A stretch of 6,066 nt of DNA from Nitrososphaera sp. UBA217 (GCA_002501845.1 DAOL01000065.1:15090-21155); one strand, 5' to 3'. Positions 1 to 5,888 are shown, counted from the stretch's first letter. Made by a program: numbers and translations. Notes: a model not told the origin generated them from the sequence alone.

Positions 1-555
1 TCAGGAATTGTAAGCAAATCTGTTGCAAAAAACCTCTTAGGTTTTCTTGCTTGCAATAATGTTGGCACGATCACTACGAATGGGATAGAATTTTCAAGTT
101 CTGACAGGCTCTACGCTGCGATGCTCGCGCTCCAGAAAGGATGTGACATAGAGCAGGTATCACGGCACCTTTCATGGAAGGATTTCGAAAAGCTTGCATC
201 TGAGATACTCATATCATTTGGGTACCGGACACAAACCAATGTGCAGCTGACAAAGCCGCGCACGGAAATTGATGTGGTTGGGGTTAGCTCAGCGTTTGCC
301 ATTGCCGTCGACTGCAAGCACTGGAAGCGGAGCAATCTTTCCTCGATGTTGGGCTTTTCAAGAAAACAGGCCGCGAGAGCCCAGCGGCTTCTCAAGGGTG
401 ATAGGAAGATAACTCTGGCCGTACCGGTGATAATGACGCTTCATACAGAGTCTGTAAAAGTCGCTTGCGGAGTTCCCGTTGTGCCCGTGCACAAATTCAA
501 ATCGTTTGTGATGGAAGTAAAGGGCTTTTTGCCAGAAATTTACGTGGCAGGCTAG
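1..555 (+). CDS. Winged-helix / Mrr-type restriction-endonuclease-like protein, 5' end outside window
   Basis: The frame is open from the first base, so the gene starts upstream of the window and 184 codons are visible. An internal ATG at 121 would give a shorter protein, but the residues before it continue a plausible winged-helix segment (about 1-45), so I treat the frame as a truncated longer gene. Residues about 57-145 look like a PD-(D/E)XK nuclease of the Mrr_cat type: LSWKDFEKLASEIL with Glu68, EIDVVG with Asp91, then VDCKHW giving the D-x-K pair Asp104/Lys106. All expected catalytic positions are present, so it may be active. Archaeal proteins of this layout are usually annotated as restriction endonuclease-like, but no methyltransferase is visible here, and a role in DNA repair or processing is as likely as restriction. 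Its stop overlaps the stop of the opposing DUF2070 gene by 4 bp. Confidence 0.8.
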   Translation, partial: SGIVSKSVAKNLLGFLACNNVGTITTNGIEFSSSDRLYAAMLALQKGCDIEQVSRHLSWKDFEKLASEILISFGYRTQTNVQLTKPRTEIDVVGVSSAFAIAVDCKHWKRSNLSSMLGFSRKQAARAQRLLKGDRKITLAVPVIMTLHTESVKVACGVPVVPVHKFKSFVMEVKGFLPEIYVAG

Positions 556-2303
556 GATAAGACGAGCATCGCGATGTAGGTCGCAACAGTGATCGCGACA
601 AAGATTTTAGTTATGCTCATCGACCTATCAAGTGCGCTGGAATAATCCCCAAACTGTTTTTGGCCCATTACCTTGATGGTTGATTGTGCTGTGGTTAGCT
701 CGAACATTGAGCTGGCTGCGCGCTCGGTCGCCTTGGCACAGAGTTCACTGTATGCATCCGCGATGTCATCTGCGCTACTGTTGGTCCCAAGGGGGAAGTA
801 TCCCTCGCGGGTCCTCTTGCCAGAAGTAGAGTGGGTGTCTGAAGAGCACAGCTCTAGGAGCGTGAAATTTCCACTTGCCTTTGATGCAACGTGGTTGCGT
901 AACCTGTTCTCCATGTTGTTCGAATCAGCCCATCCTATGGCGTAGTTTTTGCCGTTTACGCTGATGACCAGCACAGCAAGACCAGCTTGGCCGAGCTCGC
1001 CTTCCAGATTGGGCATGCGTGAAACATCGTTTTGGCCGGCAAACCCAATGCTGAACTTGTGCTGTGGCTGCCTTTTAAGCTGCTCAAGGCATTGCTTAGC
1101 TGAACCGACAAGGTCGTCCCTTTCAGAGTGGTCCAGATGCTTACCCATGGCGTTGTGGCAGTCGACGACAAGGACATCTGAAAACCCGAGGCCGATTCCA
1201 AATGACTCTAATTCCATTCGCACACTTTGTGGAACATCCTCCATACCTTTTGGAGATAGTGACAGCATTACAACTGCAGCGTTGCCAAATGCAATCCCCG
1301 TTGAAGTGGAATTGTTAATCCTGACCTGCAACGGCATGCAACACGTATCACCTTTTTCCACGACTGTCCGCTTGGCGAGTTCGTTTACGTACCTGTCGAC
1401 CTCCTTCTTTGAGGGTATGTTGAGCGAATGGTCAGAAACGCTGTGCATGACAATGGCTCTCTTGTTGAACGTTTCATGGAGCACATAGGGCAGGTTGCTA
1501 CCGCCCACGGTGCTGAAAGGTCCTGGGTGGACGTCTGGCAAGATGATAGCCGCCAGGCTGCCAAACCGGATAATCTTTGTCGAAACAATATCGTCGTGTG
1601 CTTTTGCCTCGGTAAACTCTTCCATCTTGTCGACTCTATTCTCAGTCCAAGCAGCAATGAAAGCCTGCAAAACGCCGAAGGTGCTCTTTATTTCTGGCCT
1701 TCCAGCCCTGTCAGCAAGGACGGTCCAGACAATTCCAAGCGCGACAAAGGCGGCCCCGAATGCAAGACCGATCGAGCTGGATGCAGCAATCGAGTAATAC
1801 GAAGGAGGCAAGAATGCAAAGAGAAAGATCAGCGGCTGAATGAATGACACAGCTATCGCTCTGCCAGTCCCGGCTCCAAAGACTGAAGTGAATATCCCTA
1901 TCCTGAGGCCAATCGCAAGCAGCATCCCTGCTGCAATGTAGTCCATGCCTGGAGGCTTTCCGAAAACTAGATCTGCGGCGACTCCAAGAAGCACTGTCAG
2001 CGCCCATAGCCCATTGGCAAACGCAGAGACATGCGCTACTTTTGACAGCTTGTTTACAGGCGTCCCGTGGAGCGCCAAATAGTCAAGAAAGTGCGAGCCG
2101 ATAAGTGCAGCAATGCCAAGCGGAAGGTAGATTGCAAGCCCTTGCGCGTCAGCCTGAAGATGATAAAGGTGGGAAAGAACTATAACAACAGCTGCGCATC
2201 CAAGCCAGATGGCATAGGATATCTTGGAAGATGACGGTCCAAAGGTAGTAAAAGACCAACGCCTATGAATGTTCGATACGTCATCTTGGCCGGGTGCGAA
2301 CAT
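552..2303 (-). CDS. DUF2070 family membrane protein, possible membrane-anchored hydrolase
   Basis: A 583-residue protein. The N-terminal third has about six hydrophobic helices (roughly residues 28-48, 55-76, 93-113, 121-142, 148-167 and 172-197), followed by a large soluble domain (about 205-560) and a last helix at about 563-582. The soluble part carries motifs I associate with archaeal DUF2070 (COG3356): LPDVHPGPF (Asp257, His259), SDHS (Asp291, His292), VVDCHNA (Asp381, His383) and SSDTHS (Asp489, His491). The repeated Asp-x-His pattern suggests metal binding. As I recall, COG annotation proposes a lipid hydrolase related to neutral ceramidase, but this is untested. The ATG at 2303 lies 6 bp after the Sec61 beta stop, so the two are probably co-transcribed. 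No good Shine-Dalgarno is seen, and no alternative ATG occurs before residue 117. Family assignment is good; biochemical function is inference. Confidence 0.88.
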   Translation of the reverse strand: MFAPGQDDVSNIHRRWSFTTFGPSSSKISYAIWLGCAAVVIVLSHLYHLQADAQGLAIYLPLGIAALIGSHFLDYLALHGTPVNKLSKVAHVSAFANGLWALTVLLGVAADLVFGKPPGMDYIAAGMLLAIGLRIGIFTSVFGAGTGRAIAVSFIQPLIFLFAFLPPSYYSIAASSSIGLAFGAAFVALGIVWTVLADRAGRPEIKSTFGVLQAFIAAWTENRVDKMEEFTEAKAHDDIVSTKIIRFGSLAAIILPDVHPGPFSTVGGSNLPYVLHETFNKRAIVMHSVSDHSLNIPSKKEVDRYVNELAKRTVVEKGDTCCMPLQVRINNSTSTGIAFGNAAVVMLSLSPKGMEDVPQSVRMELESFGIGLGFSDVLVVDCHNAMGKHLDHSERDDLVGSAKQCLEQLKRQPQHKFSIGFAGQNDVSRMPNLEGELGQAGLAVLVISVNGKNYAIGWADSNNMENRLRNHVASKASGNFTLLELCSSDTHSTSGKRTREGYFPLGTNSSADDIADAYSELCAKATERAASSMFELTTAQSTIKVMGQKQFGDYSSALDRSMSITKIFVAITVATYIAMLVLS

Positions 2304-2309
2304 CGGCGG

Positions 2310-2480
2310 TCAACCGACAGGGAATAAGATCCTTATAAGCATCGATGCGCCGATCACTCCGCCTGTTATGCAAAGAACGATCTCGGGCTTGATCTTTACG
2401 CCTCTTGTCTCGTCCTCAAAGAACCTCAAAAGACCGGCGCTTGAAGCCGGCAGCGGAGCATTCTTTTTCTTGCTGCTCAT
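2310..2480 (-). CDS. Preprotein translocase subunit Sec61 beta (archaeal SecG-equivalent)
   Basis: A 56-residue gene, short enough to be missed by length-filtered gene calling. Translation from the ATG at 2480 gives a lysine-rich start (MSSKKKNAPLPASSAGLLRF), then FEDETRGVKIKPEIV, then one hydrophobic helix (about residues 33-54) and the stop at 2310. The order Lys-rich tail, small/Pro/Ser-rich stretch, AGL(L/I)RF(F/Y)E-E, IKPE and a C-terminal membrane anchor is the standard Sec61 beta signature, and the length fits the family. The protein is a tail-anchored peripheral subunit of the SecYE translocation channel in the cytoplasmic membrane. It has its own box A about 28 nt before the ATG, so its mRNA is probably leaderless. 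It lies 42 bp after the p27-family gene and 6 bp before DUF2070. Confidence 0.93.
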   Translation of the reverse strand: MSSKKKNAPLPASSAGLLRFFEDETRGVKIKPEIVLCITGGVIGASMLIRILFPVG

Positions 2481-2503
2481 CGAGTGCAGATAGTTTTCAA
2501 GCG

Positions 2504-2512
2504 CTTAAATAC
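2504..2512 (-). promoter_or_regulatory. Box A (TATA) promoter of the Sec61 beta gene
   Basis: On the minus strand this reads GTATTTAAG, centred about 28 nt before the Sec61 beta ATG (2480). Archaeal box A is normally centred about 26-27 nt before the transcription start, so the start would fall at or next to the A of the ATG, giving a leaderless message. No Shine-Dalgarno is seen before the ATG, which fits. Sec61 beta and DUF2070 could thus be transcribed independently of the upstream p27-family gene. Confidence 0.6.
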
Positions 2513-2522
2513 ATTCCGCTGG

Positions 2523-2891
2523 TTAACCGAGCAGGCTCTTTGTCTTTTCTAGAATTTTAAGATAACTCTCGAGAAGATCAGCCTTTTGCCTCTGCACTGA
2601 AATGTCGTTTTCAGACTTTATCTCTGCTGCAAGGAGCCCGATCTTTTCTTCGATGAGCAGAGCGGCAGACGCTAGACTTGCAGAACTTTGCGCTGGCACT
2701 GCTTTTTGAGACTCTGTCTTCTGTTTGGCACCTGCGTCTGACTCGTTGCCGCAGTTGATACAGGTAGTCTTATCTGCAAAGCGTACCTGGACTCCTCCGC
2801 ACATTGTGCATGGTTCGCTTGTCAGGGTGCCTCCCTTTACAAGTAGCGAAGCCGCCGACCTGATCCTTCCAATGTTTTCTTTCGAAGACAT
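2523..2891 (-). CDS. Sjogren/scleroderma autoantigen p27-like zinc-ribbon protein (UPF0148 type)
   Basis: A 122-residue protein. An N-terminal helix (NIGRIRSAASLLVKGGTLTS) leads into a four-cysteine zinc ribbon, CTMC (Cys28, Cys31) and CINC (Cys44, Cys47), spaced by the usual short VRFADKTT turn. A low-complexity Ala/Ser/Gln linker (about 55-78) and a C-terminal helix likely to form a coiled coil (about 79-120) follow. This matches the autoantigen p27 / UPF0148 family (COG1645), which is widespread in archaea and has no established function. An in-frame TGA 6 bp before the ATG fixes the start. The ATG is divergent from aIF1, with 94 bp between. A weak AT-rich element (AAATTT, about 2912-2918 read on the minus strand) is at the right distance for a box A. 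Next downstream is Sec61 beta. Confidence 0.82.
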   Translation of the reverse strand: MSSKENIGRIRSAASLLVKGGTLTSEPCTMCGGVQVRFADKTTCINCGNESDAGAKQKTESQKAVPAQSSASLASAALLIEEKIGLLAAEIKSENDISVQRQKADLLESYLKILEKTKSLLG

Positions 2892-2950
2892 GTCAGGTCA
2901 TAGTCGGCCGACAAATTTCTTCTTTGTGCTTTGAGCATGAGACAAGAAGG

Positions 2951-2959
2951 CTTAATAAC
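2951..2959 (+). promoter_or_regulatory. Box A (TATA) promoter of aIF1
   Basis: CTTAATAAC follows the purine-rich AGAAGG, which resembles a BRE. It is centred about 31 nt before the ATG at 2986. This puts the transcription start a few bases before or at that ATG and argues against the earlier in-frame TTG (2965) and ATG (2974), which would lie upstream of or very close to the expected start. Confidence 0.5.
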
Positions 2960-2985
2960 AAGAGTTGGGAAAAATGTGTTACTCG

Positions 2986-3294
2986 ATGGCGGTTATTTGC
3001 AAAAAGTGCGGTCTCCCGGACGACCTATGTGCCTGCGGGGAACTAGATAAAGAAGACGCGCGAATCGTTGTCCGCCTTGAAACTAGAAGGTTTTCAAAAA
3101 CAACAACTCTTATCGAAGGCATAAATCCAAAGCAGAGTGATATGCATAAAATTGTCAAAGAGTTAAAAAGCACTTTTGCATGCGGTGGTACTGCAAAGGA
3201 TGGCTTTATCATGCTGCAGGGCGACCATCGCGATGACGTCAAGGGATACCTAGTTAAGATGGGCTTTAACGAAGAAGCGATCGAAGTCCAGTAA
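2986..3294 (+). CDS. Translation initiation factor aIF1 (SUI1 family)
   Basis: A 102-residue protein with a SUI1 fold. An N-terminal cysteine cluster, CKKC (Cys5, Cys8) and CAC (Cys15, Cys17), could bind zinc, as in many archaeal aIF1 proteins. The SUI1 core follows, with TTLIEGI and the near-invariant ACGGTAKDG (about 64-72), then LQGDHRDDVKGYL and KMGF near the end. aIF1 binds the small ribosomal subunit near the P site and promotes correct start-codon selection. I chose the ATG at 2986 because it gives the usual short lead (MAVICKKCG) and is spaced for a leaderless message from the box A at 2951. In-frame TTG 2965 and ATG 2974 would add 7 or 4 residues. The gene is divergent from the p27-family gene and followed after 71 bp by the 147-residue unknown. 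Confidence 0.93.
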   Translation: MAVICKKCGLPDDLCACGELDKEDARIVVRLETRRFSKTTTLIEGINPKQSDMHKIVKELKSTFACGGTAKDGFIMLQGDHRDDVKGYLVKMGFNEEAIEVQ

Positions 3295-3337
3295 CCCTTC
3301 TACAACTATTACTTGCATTAATATTTTGATACGAAGG

Positions 3338-3346
3338 CATTTAAAC
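3338..3346 (+). promoter_or_regulatory. Box A (TATA) promoter of the 147-residue protein gene
   Basis: CATTTAAAC, preceded by CGAAGG as a possible BRE, is centred about 24 nt before the ATG at 3366. There is no Shine-Dalgarno in the 20 nt before the ATG. The arrangement predicts a leaderless transcript separate from aIF1. Confidence 0.55.
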
Positions 3347-3365
3347 CGGCCTATTCAGAGTTTGA

Positions 3366-3809
3366 ATGGTGCGCCACAAGAATTTTCGCCGACAGCGAAG
3401 GCTGGAGAGCCGCATTGACGAAACAGTAAGAATCGCATCCATTGTGCAGAAGGGAATGGCCAGAGGCAGGTCTAGCTACGTGGAAATGCGCGCCCTCGAC
3501 AGGCTTACGAAGCACAACATCAAGACCAAAGTGGGCGGGCTGAAAAAGTTGCTAAAACTAAACACGGAGCTTGACGATCTATTTGCGAAAATCCCGCAGG
3601 CAGTATCTGATGGTTATACTAGGGTTCTGACTCCAAATGGCATCGTCAGGGAGAACGAACTTGACCGCCTGCTTTCAATAGATGCAGACATTGTCACATG
3701 CCTTGGAATGCTCGAGTCGGAAAAATCGCAAAAATTGCGCGATGTTGTTGAAACGTTGAAACAAGTTGTGGAAGAAAGAAAGAAGTTGGTAGACTCCCTC
3801 AAAGCCTGA
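3366..3809 (+). CDS. Uncharacterised 147-residue basic, helical protein
   Basis: I do not recognise this family. The N-terminus is strongly basic (RHKNFRRQRRLESR), which could contact nucleic acid. Residues about 15-75 look mostly helical with scattered charges, a short region around 80-95 contains a GYTRVLTPNG turn, and the last 50 residues (ELDRLLSIDADIV onward, ending VVEERKKLVDSLKA) have heptad-like leucine/valine spacing typical of a coiled coil. No signal peptide, membrane helix, cysteine cluster or known catalytic motif is visible. It has its own box A and ends in an 11-bp tail-to-tail overlap with TFB. Reading-frame length, a well-placed promoter and housekeeping neighbours make it a real gene. 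An accessory role in transcription or translation would be only guilt by association. Confidence 0.75.
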   Translation: MVRHKNFRRQRRLESRIDETVRIASIVQKGMARGRSSYVEMRALDRLTKHNIKTKVGGLKKLLKLNTELDDLFAKIPQAVSDGYTRVLTPNGIVRENELDRLLSIDADIVTCLGMLESEKSQKLRDVVETLKQVVEERKKLVDSLKA

Positions 3810-4713
3810 GGTGGGTCTTCAGTCCCTTGTAGCGGTTTCTGATCGTCACCTCTGTAACGCCTGCCGCTTCCGCAACGTCTTTCTGGGTCTTGTTCTCACC
3901 ATTCATGACGCAGGCAACGTACAAAGCTGCTGCCGCCAGACCCATTGGGTCCTTGCCGGCCGATATCTTGCCCTCTTCTGCTTTTTTGAGAATTTCAAGC
4001 GCCTTGCGCTTTGTCTTCTCTGATAGGCCCGCCTTGCTTGCGATCCTAGCGACACATTTCACAGGGTCAACAACCGGCATCTTAAGGTCCAGCTCTCTTA
4101 TCAGCAGTCGATAGCACCTTGCCACATCTTTTTTCTTGATGTTGCTTGCGTTCGCGATGTCCTTGAGCGTTCTCGGCGTTTCAGTGTCACGGCATGCAGC
4201 GTACAGCGCCGCCGCCACAAGTGCAGAGATAGAGCGTCCGCGCACAAGCCCTTTTTCAAGTGCCTTTCTGTAGACATATGCAGCCTTCTCGATGACAGCA
4301 TCACCCACTGCCAGCTTGTCCTTGAGTCTGTCAAGCTCGGAAAACGCCTGGCGGAAGTTGCGGTCTACAGGTTCGTGTACCTGGCTCCTACTGTCCCAGG
4401 TCCTGAGCCTTTCGATCGTGCTCTTCATTGAAGCCGAGAGCGGCTTACCTGAAGCATCTTTGTCTACCGGCCCGATTATAGTTGCAAGTCCCATATCATG
4501 CATTGCGAGCGATGTCGGAATGCCTGCCCGGCTCCTATCTTCGTGCTCTTCCTTTGAGAAGGCGCGCCATTCCGGTCCCAGCTCTTCAATCCTTTCGTTG
4601 ATTACAAAGCCACAGTTACCGCAAAACATTTCTCCGCTAGAGTTATCTGTTACCATCGAACCCTTGCCGCAACGTGGACAACGATCACCGAACATAGAGA
4701 TATCTTTGACCAA
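3799..4713 (-). CDS. tfb: Transcription initiation factor TFB (archaeal TFIIB)
   Basis: A 304-residue protein of normal TFB length. It has an N-terminal zinc ribbon CPRC (Cys12, Cys15) and CGNC (Cys31, Cys34), a B-reader/linker with GPEWRAFSKEE, RSRAG and a conserved stretch through GLATIIG (about 46-81), a first cyclin repeat (about 115-205) and a second (about 212-304). The second contains the recognition helix-turn-helix TQKDVAEAAGVTEVTIRNRY that contacts the BRE. TFB binds the TBP-promoter complex and recruits RNA polymerase. All four zinc ligands are intact. I take the TTG at 4713 as the start because GGTGA lies 6 nt before it. An ATG at 4695 (residue 7) would still keep the ribbon. Thaumarchaea often have several TFBs, so whether this is the general or a specialised copy cannot be told here. 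Confidence 0.95.
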   Translation of the reverse strand: MVKDISMFGDRCPRCGKGSMVTDNSSGEMFCGNCGFVINERIEELGPEWRAFSKEEHEDRSRAGIPTSLAMHDMGLATIIGPVDKDASGKPLSASMKSTIERLRTWDSRSQVHEPVDRNFRQAFSELDRLKDKLAVGDAVIEKAAYVYRKALEKGLVRGRSISALVAAALYAACRDTETPRTLKDIANASNIKKKDVARCYRLLIRELDLKMPVVDPVKCVARIASKAGLSEKTKRKALEILKKAEEGKISAGKDPMGLAAAALYVACVMNGENKTQKDVAEAAGVTEVTIRNRYKGLKTHLRL

Positions 4714-4719
4714 ATTTTT

Positions 4720-4724
4720 TCACC
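4720..4724 (-). promoter_or_regulatory. Shine-Dalgarno site that supports the TTG start of TFB
   Basis: Minus-strand GGTGA, complementary to the CACCTCC 3' end typical of archaeal 16S rRNA, is separated by 6 nt (AAAAAT) from the TTG at 4713. The spacing to the ATG at 4695 would be 24 nt, too long. It is the best-placed ribosome binding site I noticed in the window. Confidence 0.55.
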
Positions 4725-4751
4725 AAAACCTTTTTCACTGCTTTTCGCAGT

Positions 4752-4782
4752 CTTATATTTATGTTTTATTCTAATATATAAA
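4752..4782 (-). promoter_or_regulatory. TFB promoter region with two box A candidates
   Basis: The upstream candidate reads TTTATATA on the minus strand (4775-4782), a near-ideal archaeal box A, and predicts transcription from about 4752 with a leader of about 40 nt. The second reads TAAATATAAG (4752-4761) and predicts a start near 4729, still keeping the GGTGA in the leader. Both fit a leadered mRNA. Two boxes may mean tandem starts, or only one may be used. Confidence 0.55.
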
Positions 4783-4841
4783 GTTTATTGTGGTGGGTGC
4801 GGTATCATAAACGTCACATCTCAAGGCTGTAACAATTAGGC

Positions 4842-5108
4842 TCATGGATGTAAATCGTGTAATTTCCTAGATTCCTTCTTTTGGTTTGCCATGAACGCGT
4901 AAGCTGTCCCAAATAACATTCCTAATCCTATTGCAAAACCCAGAAAGGATAACGTGCTACAACCACTCTCAGGGAAACCGCAATAATGGTCATTGGCTAG
5001 AATGTGAATGACTTTATAGAAAGCACTCATTGTCAGGTACGAACCGACTGACCACAGGGGCAATGTTATCAATGCAAGTATTCGTTTTTGCGTAATTTCA
5101 TCAATCAT
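4842..5108 (-). CDS. Small two-helix membrane protein, unknown
   Basis: An 88-residue protein that I do not recognise. Two hydrophobic helices are clear: about 10-32 (ILALITLPLWSVGSYL onward) and about 52-73 (LSFLGFAIGLGMLFGTAY). They flank a loop with two cysteines (Cys43, Cys50). The charged tails, TQKR before helix 1 and QKKESRK after helix 2, favour both termini in the cytoplasm and the cysteine loop outside, where it could form a disulfide. I chose the ATG at 5108; a GTG directly before it (5111) is the alternative. The start lies 11 bp from the stop of the broken transposase, no box A sits at the usual distance and no Shine-Dalgarno is seen. The gene may therefore depend on readthrough, or an insertion may have cut off its promoter or original N-terminus. 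Confidence 0.55.
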   Translation of the reverse strand: MIDEITQKRILALITLPLWSVGSYLTMSAFYKVIHILANDHYCGFPESGCSTLSFLGFAIGLGMLFGTAYAFMANQKKESRKLHDLHP

Positions 5109-5119
5109 CACGCGCTATT

Positions 5120-5671
5120 TTAAGACATGAGTGTAGTCTTTGCATTCTGGATAACAGTAACCCATTTGTTACGCCCTTCAATCTTGATGTTCGCAGCCTC
5201 GGCCGGTGTTTTGCCTTCTAGTGCGTCATGATCTCTAAAGAAGTTGTGATACAACTGATAACCCTTGAAGATCGGAGAATCCATCTTTTTGATCCCGCGC
5301 ATGACTTTTTCGCGGTCTCTGACTTCACCGTTCAAACGTTCCATTTTGTTATTATTGTGATCTCCTTGGATGTGAATGTGCCTCATATGAGAGGTAAGCG
5401 GTGCAACTCTACTCCAAAACTCTTCTTTGTAGGCTTCATGGAAATTCATTGCTCCATCGCTTATCAGGATGTCGGGCTTTTTACCCGCGATTTCTTTCCC
5501 TTCTTTGAACATTTGTCTCACGTTCTCAGTGACCTTGTAATCTGCGACTTGCTGAGCAATCCAAAAACGAGTTTCGTCGTCCATGAGCGCATAGAGATAT
5601 TTCGTATTGCCTTTCACTTTTATAGAGAGCTCGTCAGTTCTTCATGTGCCCAACACTTGTGAATCATATTT
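5120..5671 (-). pseudogene. Broken IS6/IS240-like DDE transposase, 5' truncated with internal UGA
   Basis: The longest intact frame begins at a GTG (5617) and gives 165 residues of a DDE catalytic domain: KYLYALMDDETRFWIAQQVAD, ILISDGAMNF with the second Asp (residue 54), and NNNKMERLNGEVRDREKVMRG with Glu at residue 93, then the C-terminal LEGKTPAEAANI block. Reading upstream in the same frame gives RTDEL just before that GTG, where the Asp at 5633-5635 fits the first catalytic position (59 residues before the second). It is preceded by a TGA at 5642-5644, then by KYDSQVLGT. In relatives that I remember, a tryptophan precedes R(T/A)DE, so a TGG to TGA change is likely. The N-terminal HTH/zinc-finger third is missing, with similarity ending near 5671 and an in-frame TAG at 5696-5698. 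No terminal inverted repeats could be identified. It should be inactive. Confidence 0.85.
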
Positions 5672-5855
5672 TAAAAGCATCCCATACCGCTCGGGCTATC
5701 TTGCGTATTTGATCATCAGTGAAACCTTCCTTATGTAAATTCTCCGTCAAAGATTCGAAGATATCGTTCTTCCACTCGTTCAGCACTACATAATCTGGAA
5801 AGCGGTTTTTTAGCATGGAATAAAGGAGATCGTTATTTTCTCGGGTAAAGTCCAA
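5664..5855 (-). CDS. Uncharacterised 63-residue acidic/helical protein
   Basis: This is a short frame with TTG at 5855 as its first start. The product (MDFTRENNDLLYSMLKNRFP onward, ending IARAVWDAFKI) is soluble, probably all helical, with no motif that I recognise. Support for it being a gene comes from a strong box A at 5881-5888, 29 nt before the TTG, and from protein-like composition. An internal ATG at residue 14 would lose the spacing. Its last codons run into the place where transposase similarity stops, so the final residues may come from the junction rather than from the ancestral gene. A decayed fragment or a small toxin/antitoxin-like orphan cannot be excluded. Confidence 0.45.
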   Translation of the reverse strand: MDFTRENNDLLYSMLKNRFPDYVVLNEWKNDIFESLTENLHKEGFTDDQIRKIARAVWDAFKI

Positions 5856-5880
5856 AGTATTTTTGCAACCGCAGATTCAA

Positions 5881-5888
5881 TATATAAA
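5881..5888 (-). promoter_or_regulatory. Box A (TATA) promoter of the 63-residue gene
   Basis: The minus strand reads TTTATATA, the same octamer as the upstream TFB box, here centred about 29 nt before the TTG at 5855. It predicts a leaderless or nearly leaderless message. The region is AT-rich, so chance occurrence is possible. Confidence 0.45.

Noticed and set aside
949..1488. Long plus-strand open frame (179 codons) opposite DUF2070
   Set aside because: The product is Ser/Thr/Cys-rich without domain logic and lies wholly antisense to a clearly recognised protein family; it is a shadow frame.
2965..2985. Earlier starts of aIF1 at TTG 2965 or ATG 2974
   Set aside because: They lie too close to the box A at 2951 for transcription to begin before them, and the extra residues are not part of the usual aIF1 N-terminus.
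4783..4841. Possible small RNA or tRNA between TFB and the two-helix membrane gene
   Set aside because: No cloverleaf, conserved T-loop or strong hairpin could be found on either strand; only the TFB promoter is supported in this gap.
5642..5644. UGA in the transposase as a recoded (selenocysteine or readthrough) codon
   Set aside because: No selenocysteine insertion hairpin is apparent, this lineage is not known to use selenocysteine, and the N-terminal domain is also missing, so simple decay explains it better.
5228..5662. Plus-strand open frame (144 codons) opposite the transposase remnant
   Set aside because: The minus strand in this stretch gives unmistakable DDE transposase motifs; the plus-strand product has no recognisable features.
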